DNA of 64,000 nt, taken from contig JANOWJ010000032.1 of assembly GCA_031417835.1 (NCBI GenBank), forward strand, positions 13,263 through 77,262, read 5' to 3'. This DNA is from JADJLQ01 sp031417835 (GTDB lineage Bacteria > Bacteroidota > Bacteroidia > Chitinophagales > Saprospiraceae). Below the pieces are notes generated by a model that worked only from the letters and a program-made list of their open reading frames with translations, was not told the DNA's origin and searched no databases. The translations under genes were made by a program, and so were the position numbers. Of this stretch, positions 18,216-27,675 are shown one piece after another (position 1 is the stretch's first letter; every line of letters starts with the position of its first letter).

Positions 18216-19115
18216 TTAAACATGTTTTTTCTTCCTTTTCATCTTCTTCATAGTCTTTTTGTCGTATAGACATTTTGAATTATCTGCTTTCACATAATAC
18301 AATTTGTAATTCAAGGCCATCGGATCCATACACCCTTGCAAATTGAGGATCTCCACCTTTCTAAATTCGATCGGGTGGCTTTCACTTTGCAAAGAAATAG
18401 AACCACTGGACAAAAGTTTTCCATCCGGCTTGGCCTTTGGATCAAAGCCATTGACGACATCACCACCAATTTGAGGTTTGTGGTAGGATAATACCAGTTC
18501 ACCATTCACGTAGTGTTGCATCAATGAATCTCCTAGTACCTTTACCTCTGCGCGTACCCATTGATCACCATGATAGGTCTGGGAGGTGGAGTTTATACAA
18601 GGCCTTTTTTCGAGTAAGCCATTGATCACAACATGAGTACCCGGGGTGCATAGATTGCATGTAGTCCTTATGCCACTTCCTTTTCCACCTAAAAACTGAA
18701 CTTCTATCGATATCGGAAAATCTTGATCTTTAAGCATAGATTCCGGGGATTGACCATGCAACATAAAGCCACTGTTGCGAAAAGCCCAATCTGGGCCTTC
18801 TTTGGCTTGATCCCCTACAAAACGGTATTCTGTAGCGATCACGTAATATGAAAAGTTTTTTTCATAAAATAAATGACCATAACGTTCCTTGAAGCTGTCA
18901 TAGCCCTCATAATTCACATTTATTTTTCCGTCTTTTACCCTGAATGTATTGGCGAAATTATCATTAAGCACATAACCTTTTATTTTAGGCTGCCATCCAG
19001 TCAAATCTTTACCATTAAAGAGTTGTTGCCATTCTGTTTTAGATGCTTGAGGCAGTTGAGCACTTAGTAAGCCTGTACTCAGAGATAGGAGTACAAGTAA
19101 TTTTAAATTTTTCAT
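18216..19115 (-). CDS. Exported DUF1080 protein (3-keto-disaccharide hydrolase domain) with a cysteine-bearing tail
   Basis: 299 residues. A Sec signal ending LLSAQ is followed by the DUF1080 concanavalin-like fold: WQQLFNGKDLTGWQ, NFANTFRVKDGKINV, EYRF, NSGFMLHGQSPESM, SIEVQFLG, YVNGELVLSYH, GSISLQSESHPIEFRKVEI. Members cleave 3-keto-glycosides or bind glycans. After residue ~257 comes an appended GCMDPMALNYK...KADNSKCLYD segment, which matches the GC.DP.A.NY...D.SC.Y unit frequent at the ends or in repeats of Saprospiraceae exported proteins, and then a very basic end (KKTMKKMKRKKKHV). Convergent with the SGNH gene. Confidence 0.9.
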   Translation of the reverse strand: MKNLKLLVLLSLSTGLLSAQLPQASKTEWQQLFNGKDLTGWQPKIKGYVLNDNFANTFRVKDGKINVNYEGYDSFKERYGHLFYEKNFSYYVIATEYRFVGDQAKEGPDWAFRNSGFMLHGQSPESMLKDQDFPISIEVQFLGGKGSGIRTTCNLCTPGTHVVINGLLEKRPCINSTSQTYHGDQWVRAEVKVLGDSLMQHYVNGELVLSYHKPQIGGDVVNGFDPKAKPDGKLLSSGSISLQSESHPIEFRKVEILNLQGCMDPMALNYKLYYVKADNSKCLYDKKTMKKMKRKKKHV

Positions 19116-19204
19116 ACTTTCTGTATTAAAGGCATAAGGAAAAAAAGCTCACATAAAAAAAAGCTTTAATTAACTTGGTTCCTAAAATGAAGCCAAACTA
19201 TTTT

Positions 19205-19747
19205 TTATTCTTCTGGCCAAATTAAACTTAAATCAGGGTGAATCAAGCAATGATCAGATAGTTCAAAAGAAGTAGACTCCAACCGAATGTCATATTCACC
19301 TTGTTCATTTAAACTAAAGACTTCTATAGATCGGACTGATGGATCTATGAGGATATAATATTTAATCCCAAATTTTTGATATAGATCTGATTTGGTGTAC
19401 CGATCCTTTAATTTTGAGGAAGGGGAAATAATTTCTACCACTAATTCTGGTGGTGTGTCCAAATATTGACCCTCTATTTTTTTGCAGACAATCAGTAAGT
19501 CAGGATTGACGATGTTGTTTTCACTTATTTTTAAGTCTATAGGTTGATATACCTTGCAGAAAGAGCACTTTGAGGCTTTTATGGCGCTTGTAAAGACCCA
19601 GGATAGATTAGAAGCTATTTCCTGATGATCAGGTCGGGCCATCGGACTCATATCATATGCGATCCCGTCGATGATTTCCCAACGACCTTCCCATCGTAAA
19701 TAGTCTTCATAACTATAATTTGGCAATATTCTGGGAGCAAGGCTCAT
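19205..19747 (-). CDS. Uma2 family (DUF820) PD-(D/E)xK nuclease-like protein
   Basis: 180 residues with the family layout: YSYEDYLRWEG and EIIDGIAYDMSP at the N-terminus, then the nuclease core NPDLLIVCKK, PPELVVEIISPSSKLKD and KSDLYQKFGIKYYILIDP. The Asp, Glu and Lys of the active site appear present. Uma2 proteins are abundant in cyanobacteria and scattered in Bacteroidota; their role (restriction, mobile DNA or other) is not settled. It stands alone here, with no methyltransferase or transposase nearby. Confidence 0.9.
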   Translation of the reverse strand: MSLAPRILPNYSYEDYLRWEGRWEIIDGIAYDMSPMARPDHQEIASNLSWVFTSAIKASKCSFCKVYQPIDLKISENNIVNPDLLIVCKKIEGQYLDTPPELVVEIISPSSKLKDRYTKSDLYQKFGIKYYILIDPSVRSIEVFSLNEQGEYDIRLESTSFELSDHCLIHPDLSLIWPEE

Positions 19748-19881
19748 ATGGTAAAGATATAGGAATTAAAAGTGATTTTTTAACCCCAAAAAAATGGGCA
19801 CGACCGTGGGTGAAAGGATCATCTAGGCCTTTGTATGGAGAAATCAATAAGCTGAATTTCTTAAAAAGCGGTGTTTTTAAT

Positions 19882-20154
19882 TTAATGATTATGTCCTTTG
19901 TGGGCATCTGGCTTCAAACTATTTTTATCTACCAATGCCATAGCGCATTTGGAGCATTTATCACCAGATCGACCAACGATGTCTTTATGCATCGGACAAA
20001 TGTGGGATTGGGTACTGTCGGCCATAGTTGTGGCTTGAGTCGGTGTCTCGACTGCAGGGACAGACTCAGGAGTTGATTTTGAAGAACCGCCTTGGCAGGC
20101 TACTCCCAAGGCAATCAAGAGTGCTAGAAGAATGTACTTATTCGTTTTTTTCAT
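19882..20154 (-). CDS. Heavy-metal-binding domain lipoprotein
   Basis: 90 residues. Signal with lipobox GVACQ, a Ser/Thr/Pro-rich linker, then HICPMHKDIVGRSGDKCSKC followed by GMAL-type AMALV, which is the short metal-binding module (CPMHP...G.C..CGM.L) also found fused to copper P-type ATPases and CusB-like adaptors, and a His-rich tail (DAHKGHNH). It probably binds Cu, Zn or similar in the periplasm. No efflux gene is adjacent. Confidence 0.9.
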   Translation of the reverse strand: MKKTNKYILLALLIALGVACQGGSSKSTPESVPAVETPTQATTMADSTQSHICPMHKDIVGRSGDKCSKCAMALVDKNSLKPDAHKGHNH

Positions 20155-20285
20155 ATGTTAAATGTACGGTTAACTTTTGGTCAGTCTACCAATTAAACCA
20201 TTGTTTATTTGGCTTCTTTAGCTCGATAACTAATTTGACAGTTTTTTAATCTTTTCTCACAATGCTTTAGATACGCCAAATAATT

Positions 20286-22142
20286 TTAAGAGGATCTGAA
20301 TGCTACCGGATGACTTAATTTTTTATGGGGTCCAAAAAAGATCCTAAGAAAAATGCGAAAAGCTGACAGTTCGACAAAAATAAAACAAAGTGCCATTAAT
20401 GAAATTAAAACGATCTGATCACTATGAATATATGTAAAAAGCACATCAATGCCTACAAAGGCAGCCGAAATAGGAAATCCCAACATCCCAATGGTAGCTA
20501 ATATGAATAAAAAACCGATCGTCTCTTGCTCATACACATAGCCGTGAAACTGATTGAGGGAGATATCACCATCAATGTTTTTGATTTTTAGCAAACAATA
20601 ATAGCCCAATAAAAACGCAGCTCCCACTCCACTGGCATAAAAGATGATTTCGATCGGTTGGATATATGTTGTATTAAACAAGGCAGCGGCCATTATAAAA
20701 AGATGCCCAATACATAAATAAAACCATGCCTTTGTAGCAGATCCTCTGAATGAAAAAGCAAAAAGAATAAAAGATAACGCTAGTCCTATCCAGATATAAG
20801 ACAAATAAACTCCCCAAGAAAGAAGTACAGCTGGTTGAACATATCGGAAAATCACTAAGCTGACTCCCAATACGAAAAATAAACCGATTAATACATTGGA
20901 ATTTAAAAATCGGACCTGCCTGCCAAGCCATTTAAACGGGCTCCATAGATAGGTATATAAGATACTGTCCAGATTCCATTCTTTGATGCCCAACACATAC
21001 CAAGTGGCTTTTAATTTTGACACCAGATTTTGTTGAGGTGCAGTATAGTGAAAATATTGATGATGGATGAGATAGTTTAAAATAGAAGGAGAAACCAACA
21101 ATTGATAAGTTCTTAAAAATGCATTTCCTGCAAAATGAATCAACACCAACCAGTGAAAGCCTAAGGCTACCTCAATAAACATCAATCCTATTTGTGCAGC
21201 TGATGAATAGGCAATTTGAGTTTTTACGGTGGGTTGCACTCTTGCTATCATCGTAGCTATAATAGCAGTCAACGTGCCTATGCTTATAATGACCGCTTTG
21301 GCCCAAAACATATCCTCCCAAAAAGGATGTGTGCGGAGTAATAAAAACACACCAATGTGAACACTTACGGAACCGTAAAATATGGCGGACGACGATGTCG
21401 GGCCTTCCATTGCTCTGGGCAACCAACTGGTAAACGGAAATTGAGCAGATTTGATAGTGGCAGGCAAGATCATCATACAGACTATAAATATGGCCATCCC
21501 GGTTTGACCGGTATTCAATGCTATATCTTTTGCCTCGCCTAATTGATTAAAGTTGATATTTTGGTGTGTCAAATGATGCATCATCCACATCGCCAACATC
21601 AGGGATACATCGCTGATGCGATAGTTGGACACTGCTTTGAATGCATTTTTGACAGGCAAATAACGATTGCGGTAAAAAGCGATCAGGATAAAGGAACAAA
21701 TGCCCTTTATTTCCCAGCCTATAAATATCGTCTCAAAATTTCCAGCTAAAATGATAAGGTTAAAGGCAGCACCGAACAATAGTATAATATTAAAAAATCG
21801 TTTAAAACCCTCATCCCGATGCATGTAATATTTACTAAACGTAGCTACCAAAAAAAACAAAGTCGAACCGACAAGACTGAAAGCAGCAGTTATTTCATCA
21901 TAGTACAATTGAATAGCAAAAACAAACTGATCCGTTTCATACAGCGTAGCGACTTTGTAGCTAATGGGTTTAAGCCCATTGATAATCCAACCCACAAAAA
22001 ACGAGACTGCGACGATGATGTTGGCCACCTTTGCAAAACGCACTATTCTTCCAATGACTTTTTCATTTTTGTTTCGCCAAAAAAGAGTTGCCAAAAAAGC
22101 AATAAAAGGTATGGCAATAAATAATATGAGGAATTGATTCAT
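20286..22142 (-). CDS. dabB: DabB, proton-conducting NuoL-like subunit of the DAB inorganic carbon pump
   Basis: 618 residues, almost wholly hydrophobic, with the antiporter core of NuoL/MrpA: GNFETIFIGWEIKGICSF (conserved Glu in a membrane helix), FPFTSWLPRAMEGPT then SSAIFYGSVSVHIGVF, and TVKTQIAYSSAAQIGLM (conserved Lys). The SSAIFYGSVSVH variant, in place of the complex I PVSALLHAATM, is typical of the DabB branch. Lying 23 bp behind dabA confirms the assignment. It would pass H+ or Na+ to drive CO2 capture by DabA. Last gene of the operon. Confidence 0.93.
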   Translation of the reverse strand: MNQFLILFIAIPFIAFLATLFWRNKNEKVIGRIVRFAKVANIIVAVSFFVGWIINGLKPISYKVATLYETDQFVFAIQLYYDEITAAFSLVGSTLFFLVATFSKYYMHRDEGFKRFFNIILLFGAAFNLIILAGNFETIFIGWEIKGICSFILIAFYRNRYLPVKNAFKAVSNYRISDVSLMLAMWMMHHLTHQNINFNQLGEAKDIALNTGQTGMAIFIVCMMILPATIKSAQFPFTSWLPRAMEGPTSSSAIFYGSVSVHIGVFLLLRTHPFWEDMFWAKAVIISIGTLTAIIATMIARVQPTVKTQIAYSSAAQIGLMFIEVALGFHWLVLIHFAGNAFLRTYQLLVSPSILNYLIHHQYFHYTAPQQNLVSKLKATWYVLGIKEWNLDSILYTYLWSPFKWLGRQVRFLNSNVLIGLFFVLGVSLVIFRYVQPAVLLSWGVYLSYIWIGLALSFILFAFSFRGSATKAWFYLCIGHLFIMAAALFNTTYIQPIEIIFYASGVGAAFLLGYYCLLKIKNIDGDISLNQFHGYVYEQETIGFLFILATIGMLGFPISAAFVGIDVLFTYIHSDQIVLISLMALCFIFVELSAFRIFLRIFFGPHKKLSHPVAFRSS

Positions 22143-22165
22143 CTAGTTCAAATTTCTAAATTTTT

Positions 22166-24736
22166 TTAATCGAGCAAGTACACGGGCAGATTTTCTTCTG
22201 TGGCATGTACGATATGATTTGTTTCCATTTCTTTTGCCCCCTCTATAAATTTTTCCATATTGTGAATGGTTTTAATATCCTTCACATCAGTTATGGGTTT
22301 ATAGATTTTGAATGCGCCATCCTGAAAATAATAAAACTGTTTTTCCACCGGATGAAAAGCAATCAGATGCACCCATTCGTTTTTATACCATTCAAATACT
22401 TCGGTAGAAGACTGCACTGCTTTCAACACGATATCAGGTTGATGTTCTACGATGACCAATAAACGAACAGGATCATGCACTTCTATCATTTGCCATGGCA
22501 GGCCAGGCCTCAAATCGCCATCGCTACTATTGGCCACACCAAACAAGCCCATCACGTTATGCGGAAGTTTGGTGCCAGCTCCTAGCTTAATATTATCCAC
22601 TCTGGAGAAGTAATATTCAAGATTGATCCCGCCACATACAAGTCCGATAGGTCGCATCACTGCCGTTAAGATGGCACCCTCAGGATCTGTAGTGTAATCA
22701 TAGCTGTTTAAAAACGCTCTTCTATCCAAAAATAAAGATTTGGTAAGTTTTCTGCGGCCTATAATGGCAAGCGTATTGGTGCCATGACCTAACTCCGGCC
22801 TTGGTTCAAACAAGGACACTGAGCGACTGTGAATTGCTTTTCGCACCTGCTCCAACTCTTGTTTCGTATTGATTGATGCAAATCGGCGACTTCGCTCTTT
22901 TGCATTCAGATTCAAAGCGGTTTCAAAATTTTGTATATTGATAATATGTTTTTCGGCATTCTCCTTGCTCAGGAGATTTTCATCATAATATCCCCATACA
23001 TCAGCCGCTGTATCATGCATACTGCCTATAAATTGAGTAGTGTCCGGGATTACAATACCTTTAGTAGCTAATATCTGCCTCACTTTTTTATGATTTAAAA
23101 TAAAGGACTGTACTCTGGCATTGGTAGCACCTGGACGCCCACTACATGCTCCACAATCATGAGCACCATGATGAGGGTTATTGGCACTGCTACTGCCATG
23201 AGCTACAAAATAAACGATAGGCGCAAAATTTCTGATCAGTCCAATACCCCGTAGAAAATTTTCACCTCGAGTGACCATTTCATCCAACGTGTAGCCAACT
23301 TGCAATCCATTTTCTTTTTCTGGATTCGTATTTTCTATGGTCAAGGTGGAATGCTTGTCCATATGACTGTATGCATCTGAAATTGCCGGACTCATCGTAG
23401 GGCGGAATAGCAATTGAATTTTTTTGATAAAAGCCCAAAAACCAAACACGATACTCAGGACAAAACCAGATAAAATACCATGGGTATATTTGGTATAAAT
23501 CAACTCATCTTGCCTGATGGACTTAGCATCAGATTCCTTAATCAAATATTGTGGAGTGACTGGCGCCGGGCATAACTTATCATAAAATTTTCCACCTTCC
23601 TGTTGAAAATAAAACTCCACTCCAAAAAAACCGGGGGCACCAAAGGTTTCAGCTTTTTTATCAATCGCTTCAATATGTCGTCGGATTGAATCCTCCCGTT
23701 CGTCAATACAAAAAATAGCCTGAAGCGATGGGATATTCTGATCCACTAAAGTCTCATGACCATTTATTGCATTTCTTTTTTCGTCCGACATATGAATGCC
23801 TTTCAACACCGCGTCATAATAACTCCATTCAAAAGCATTCTGCCATAATTCTATTACTTCGGCAAACTCTGTTTTGGTCACGTGAGCTAATAAATCGACA
23901 GGAAGTATCGTAACATGATCAGTCAATGGACGCCATGTAGTGCCTAATGTGTGAGTTAAAGCATCCAATTCCATCAACAACTCCAACTCCACGAGTTCTT
24001 TCAGTGTGATCTGTTTTCGATCGAGCAGGGTGTGCGGATTGTCTTCTACTGCACTCACAAAACCACTCCATCCAGGGTGGGCAAACTGCTGGTCAAATAT
24101 ATATTGTGTGAAATAGGCATCCTTGCCGACAATAGTTTTTAATAATTCTGTAATTGAAAATTGACCTGATAAAAATTTCTGGCGTACAACTTTAGTTTTA
24201 AAGAAACTGACCAAACTATGCTGCTCTAATGCTTTGACACTTTCCAAGAACGGTTTATTGACAATGGGAAAACCATCAATCGCAATTCCTTGGTCTAAAA
24301 AGCTACAAAGGATCCGATACAACAGCGGATGTACTTTATTGTCTAAATCTATACCATATACTACTTTCCAATGATTACGAAGTTGCCCTATGCGGGGAAT
24401 ATTGATCGTGTCATACTTAAAATTTAAAAGTTTTTCTTTCCATGCCGCCAATACCTCTTTACCCTTTTTTTCCGCAATGATGTTATTCAATACATCTTCT
24501 CGTATCCTTCCAGTTTTATACATCTCGCGGTATTCGTGGAGTTGCAAATGCACCTGAAACCCAAAAATTTTAGATGCTTTAAATATGGCATCATAAAACT
24601 TCATGTGTTGAAAAGCATGCAAGGAGTTATGATGGATAAAATCTTTCAAAGCCTGCTGAGATGGAAGAAAGTGTTTTAATTCATGAAGGATATGTGCTTC
24701 ATCGAAGGCTAAATTATGGACAGATGTTGTACTCAT
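22166..24736 (-). CDS. dabA: DabA, zinc-dependent inorganic carbon transporter subunit (DUF2309)
   Basis: 856 residues, normal for DabA. The carbonic-anhydrase-like zinc site is complete: Cys343 and Asp345 in FCIDEREDSIRRH, His513 and Cys528 in VAHGSSSANNPHHG...HDCGAC; the His-to-Cys spacing of 15 equals that of the studied Halothiobacillus protein. Other family blocks are FLPSQQALKDFIHHNSLHAF at the N-terminus and GDLRPGLPWQMIEVHDP near the end. DabA is thought to hydrate CO2 to bicarbonate vectorially when coupled to DabB. Its ATG overlaps the carbonic anhydrase stop codon (ATGA, 24733-24736), indicating translational coupling. Confidence 0.96.
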   Translation of the reverse strand: MSTTSVHNLAFDEAHILHELKHFLPSQQALKDFIHHNSLHAFQHMKFYDAIFKASKIFGFQVHLQLHEYREMYKTGRIREDVLNNIIAEKKGKEVLAAWKEKLLNFKYDTINIPRIGQLRNHWKVVYGIDLDNKVHPLLYRILCSFLDQGIAIDGFPIVNKPFLESVKALEQHSLVSFFKTKVVRQKFLSGQFSITELLKTIVGKDAYFTQYIFDQQFAHPGWSGFVSAVEDNPHTLLDRKQITLKELVELELLMELDALTHTLGTTWRPLTDHVTILPVDLLAHVTKTEFAEVIELWQNAFEWSYYDAVLKGIHMSDEKRNAINGHETLVDQNIPSLQAIFCIDEREDSIRRHIEAIDKKAETFGAPGFFGVEFYFQQEGGKFYDKLCPAPVTPQYLIKESDAKSIRQDELIYTKYTHGILSGFVLSIVFGFWAFIKKIQLLFRPTMSPAISDAYSHMDKHSTLTIENTNPEKENGLQVGYTLDEMVTRGENFLRGIGLIRNFAPIVYFVAHGSSSANNPHHGAHDCGACSGRPGATNARVQSFILNHKKVRQILATKGIVIPDTTQFIGSMHDTAADVWGYYDENLLSKENAEKHIINIQNFETALNLNAKERSRRFASINTKQELEQVRKAIHSRSVSLFEPRPELGHGTNTLAIIGRRKLTKSLFLDRRAFLNSYDYTTDPEGAILTAVMRPIGLVCGGINLEYYFSRVDNIKLGAGTKLPHNVMGLFGVANSSDGDLRPGLPWQMIEVHDPVRLLVIVEHQPDIVLKAVQSSTEVFEWYKNEWVHLIAFHPVEKQFYYFQDGAFKIYKPITDVKDIKTIHNMEKFIEGAKEMETNHIVHATEENLPVYLLD

Positions 24737-25389
24737 GCAGTTATTTTTACATTTTCTGGTAAGTCATAACGATAGATTTTATCAATGTCTTCCCTGTTAT
24801 TATGTATGACCGACAGGTCCACTACCTTGCCATCATTCAAGCCATATACCCACCCATGGAGGTGTAGTTCTCGCTCCGACCATGCTTCTTGCACGATGGT
24901 CGTCTTAGCCAGATTACGCACTTGTTCTATCACGTTTAATTCAGTGAGTCGGTTGGATCTCAGGGTTTGATCTGAGATCTTTTTGAGTTCTTCATAGTTG
25001 GCATGATACACATCTTTGATATTGCGTAACCAATTATCTACAAAACCGTGGTGGGTGTTCGTCATCGATGCATTAATACCGCCACAACCATAATGACCAC
25101 AGACGATGATGTGCCTCACTCCAAGGTATTTTACTGCATACTCCAATACGCTGAGCATGTTCGTATCGGTATGGACTACGAGATTGGCTATATTTCGATG
25201 CACGAAGATTTCTCCGCTGTGTGTGCTGGTGATTTCATTGGCAGGTACGCGACTATCGCTGCACCCTATCCAGAGATAATCCGGTTTTTGACCTTGGGAC
25301 AATTTTTTAAAATAGTCTGGATCTTGGAATACTTTGGTTTGATGGTATAATTTATTGCCTTGTATAAGTTTTTGATATGATTTGTCCAT
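24733..25389 (-). CDS. Beta-class carbonic anhydrase
   Basis: 218 residues from the ATG at 25389 (MDKSYQKLIQGNK), the usual start; a longer frame to 25419 would overlap the upstream gene and is less likely. Zinc ligands and active-site pair are Cys43, Asp45 and Arg47 in IGCSDSRVP, and His99 and Cys102 in VCGHYGCGG. Interconverts CO2 and bicarbonate in the cytoplasm. It sits 10 bp after the SulP gene and overlaps dabA by 4 bp. In a carbon-accumulating operon its role would be to feed carboxylases and balance the imported bicarbonate. Confidence 0.96.
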   Translation of the reverse strand: MDKSYQKLIQGNKLYHQTKVFQDPDYFKKLSQGQKPDYLWIGCSDSRVPANEITSTHSGEIFVHRNIANLVVHTDTNMLSVLEYAVKYLGVRHIIVCGHYGCGGINASMTNTHHGFVDNWLRNIKDVYHANYEELKKISDQTLRSNRLTELNVIEQVRNLAKTTIVQEAWSERELHLHGWVYGLNDGKVVDLSVIHNNREDIDKIYRYDLPENVKITA

Positions 25390-25399
25390 ATTGTTTTTT

Positions 25400-27007
25400 T
25401 TAATGTACAGATTGTACATTGGTTTTGTTTGTAATATTATATACTTCCTTAAATCCCTCTAATTGCAACTGAATAGACTTTAAAGGAGCTTTGATATCTC
25501 TGAATTCTTTAATTATTTCTAGTACATCAAAATCGATGTATTCGGTATTAGAAGCATCGATCACGACAGAGCTGTTGGCCGGCAGGTGATCCAATGTTTC
25601 GCGGATAGAAGCTTTATTCAGAAAAGAAACTTCTTCAGATAATTCGATTCGGATCAAATCGCCTTCTTTATGCTGATCCTCCCGGAAATAATACGAATTC
25701 TTTAAATTGCCATGTAAAATAGCTCCGAATGCGGTAATCAAGCCGGCGATGACTCCAATTAAAAGTCCTTCGCCTTTCAAGGGTTTATATAACCCAAATA
25801 AATCGATGCCCAAAATAACAGCCACCGTGACTATAAAAGGTATAAATTGATATTTTCCATTATTCCACATTTGTTTGAATATAGATAATTTACATAGTTT
25901 ATATCCCGTGATCAAAAGGATAGCAGCTAAAGCCGATAGGGGTATCAAGTTGAGCACGCGAGGTATAGTGATCACGCATACCAACAACAAAAGCCCGTGA
26001 AAAATAGTAGATACCTTCGACTTTGCACCTGCATGTAGATTGGCACTGCTGCGTACGATGACACTGGTGATTGGAAGGCCACCAATTAGCCCGGATATCG
26101 AGTTGCCTATACCCTGAGCTAGAAGCTCCCGGTTGGTATTGGTCACATTGCGCTCCGGGTCAAGATTATCTACCGCTTCTATACAGAGCAAAGTCTCTAA
26201 AGATGCAATGACTGCGATCATCACTCCAGTGATCAATACCTTACTATTCGTAAATCCACTAAAATCTGGGAATGTAAAAAAGCTGAAAAATTCAGAAGGA
26301 CTCGACGCGATTTTAATTTGGACCAGATGATCGGATGTCACAGTGAATAGACTTTGGGTGGATATAAAGATCTGGTTGATAATGATAGCAACTATCACTG
26401 CTACCAACGCACCTGGTATAAATTTTACTTTCTTTTTGATAGCTGGTCTATCCCAAAAAATTAATATGGCGATAGAAAGTAAACAAATGAATAACACTCC
26501 CAGATCAATGTATTGGATGGGCTGGAATATTTCGTGCCAATCCTCATTTCCAAATGGAAACAACTCTGTAAGCTGTCCTTTCTCATCCCTGTCGTGTCCT
26601 GTGGCATGGGGGATCTGCTTTGCTATGATCAGTATACCTATGCTCGTGAGCATCCCTTTGATAACACTTGAAGGAAAGTAATTGGCTATTCCTCCTAAAC
26701 GGGCAAGGCTCATTATGATCTGTAGCATGCCGGCGATCAACACCGCGCATAAAAACAAACTGAAATCTCCAATATTTGTAATTGCTGCTAAGACCAAAGC
26801 TGCTAAACCCGCTGCAGGACCACTGACACTGAGCTTCGATCCGCTCAATATGCCAATAACGATACCACCTATGATACCAGATATCAAACCGCTAAAAAAG
26901 GGCGCACCGGAGGCGAGGGCTATTCCCAAACAGAGTGGAAGTGCAACTAAAAAGACGACAAGCCCTGCAGGCAAATCAGCCGCGAGTGTTTTGGTAAATA
27001 ATTTCAT
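25400..27007 (-). CDS. SulP family inorganic anion transporter with STAS domain, probably bicarbonate
   Basis: 535 residues. The N-terminus DLPAGLVVFLVALPLCLGIAL is the SulP signature, followed by about 12 membrane segments including GLIGGLPITSVIVRSSANLHAGAKSKVS, and a C-terminal cytoplasmic STAS domain from about 440 (VSFLNKASIRETLDHLP, VVIDASNTEYIDFDVLEII). SulP carriers move sulfate or bicarbonate. The adjoining carbonic anhydrase and dabAB make bicarbonate (BicA-like) the likelier substrate; this is inference from context. No sulfate assimilation gene is nearby. Confidence 0.93.
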   Translation of the reverse strand: MKLFTKTLAADLPAGLVVFLVALPLCLGIALASGAPFFSGLISGIIGGIVIGILSGSKLSVSGPAAGLAALVLAAITNIGDFSLFLCAVLIAGMLQIIMSLARLGGIANYFPSSVIKGMLTSIGILIIAKQIPHATGHDRDEKGQLTELFPFGNEDWHEIFQPIQYIDLGVLFICLLSIAILIFWDRPAIKKKVKFIPGALVAVIVAIIINQIFISTQSLFTVTSDHLVQIKIASSPSEFFSFFTFPDFSGFTNSKVLITGVMIAVIASLETLLCIEAVDNLDPERNVTNTNRELLAQGIGNSISGLIGGLPITSVIVRSSANLHAGAKSKVSTIFHGLLLLVCVITIPRVLNLIPLSALAAILLITGYKLCKLSIFKQMWNNGKYQFIPFIVTVAVILGIDLFGLYKPLKGEGLLIGVIAGLITAFGAILHGNLKNSYYFREDQHKEGDLIRIELSEEVSFLNKASIRETLDHLPANSSVVIDASNTEYIDFDVLEIIKEFRDIKAPLKSIQLQLEGFKEVYNITNKTNVQSVH

Positions 27008-27145
27008 AAATTATATTGTTTTAGGAAAAGAATGTATTCAATAAACCCATTCATTGGAAGCTTGATGATGGTGCGTGTAGCAATCTTAATCATCGTCATG
27101 TACATAGAGTATGCGGGCTATACGCACACTTCATGTCAGATAGTA

Positions 27146-27469
27146 TTAAATAAAATCGGGAGGTTGTATTAATGCCTCTTTGTAGGAAAGTGATTCAAGG
27201 TGCGCAGTTTGTTGGTTAAAATCATTGAGATTGATGGAACCACTGCCTGGAATATTTAATAAATGTCGTTGAAGATATTTTTGCTCATCTTCTGCTTTTT
27301 CTTTCGATTTATTTTCTTCTTTTGATTTTTCAGATTCTTCGCACAACAAAATATCAAAAGCCAGTTCTGACTTATCCCTTCGGTCGGTAAAATGAAGGAT
27401 TAAATCAATAACATTTACGTTATTGACCAAGATCGAACATAAAAGTAATGTGGAGATTACTTGCTTCAT
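27146..27469 (-). CDS. Small exported protein at the head of the carbon operon
   Basis: 107 residues. An N-terminal hydrophobic stretch (about 5-26) looks like a signal peptide or membrane anchor, followed by a region extremely rich in Glu and Lys (EESEKSKEENKSKEKAEDEQK, about 49-69) and an end PPDFI. No family is recognised. It lies 138 bp before the SulP gene on the same strand, and a TAnnTTTG box stands upstream, so it may be the first gene of the carbon operon. The protein may be a periplasmic accessory, but nothing in the sequence proves it. Confidence 0.7.
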   Translation of the reverse strand: MKQVISTLLLCSILVNNVNVIDLILHFTDRRDKSELAFDILLCEESEKSKEENKSKEKAEDEQKYLQRHLLNIPGSGSINLNDFNQQTAHLESLSYKEALIQPPDFI

Positions 27470-27513
27470 TTATTAATCTTCTATAAATCAATTGATTACA
27501 TGAAAACCGAGTG

Positions 27514-27521
27514 CAAAAATA
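27514..27521 (-). promoter_or_regulatory. Possible -7 box (TATTTTTG) of the carbon operon
   Basis: On the minus strand TATTTTTG matches TAnnTTTG, 44 bases before the ATG of the small exported protein. A -33 TTTG is not clear. Confidence 0.35.
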
Positions 27522-27675
27522 GGTTATATTTTTTCTTTTTATGATAAAGAAATGTTAAATTAAACTTAAGTATTTGGATATGAACTTATTATAACGCCGT
27601 TTAAGCAAATCCTTATAAATATTGAAGGAGCGTATTTTTAGACTTTCTGTTTGATCGATAGATCACCTGGAGGTC

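Noticed and set aside
20674..21749. Several 60-100-codon frames on both strands inside dabB
   Set aside because: All are shadows of the hydrophobic dabB coding sequence.
25390..25419. Longer start of carbonic anhydrase
   Set aside because: It would overlap the SulP gene and adds MYNLYIKKNN, which is not found at this family's start.
25400..27007. SulP as a sulfate transporter
   Set aside because: Not excluded by sequence, but the operon with carbonic anhydrase and dabAB and the absence of sulfate genes favour bicarbonate.
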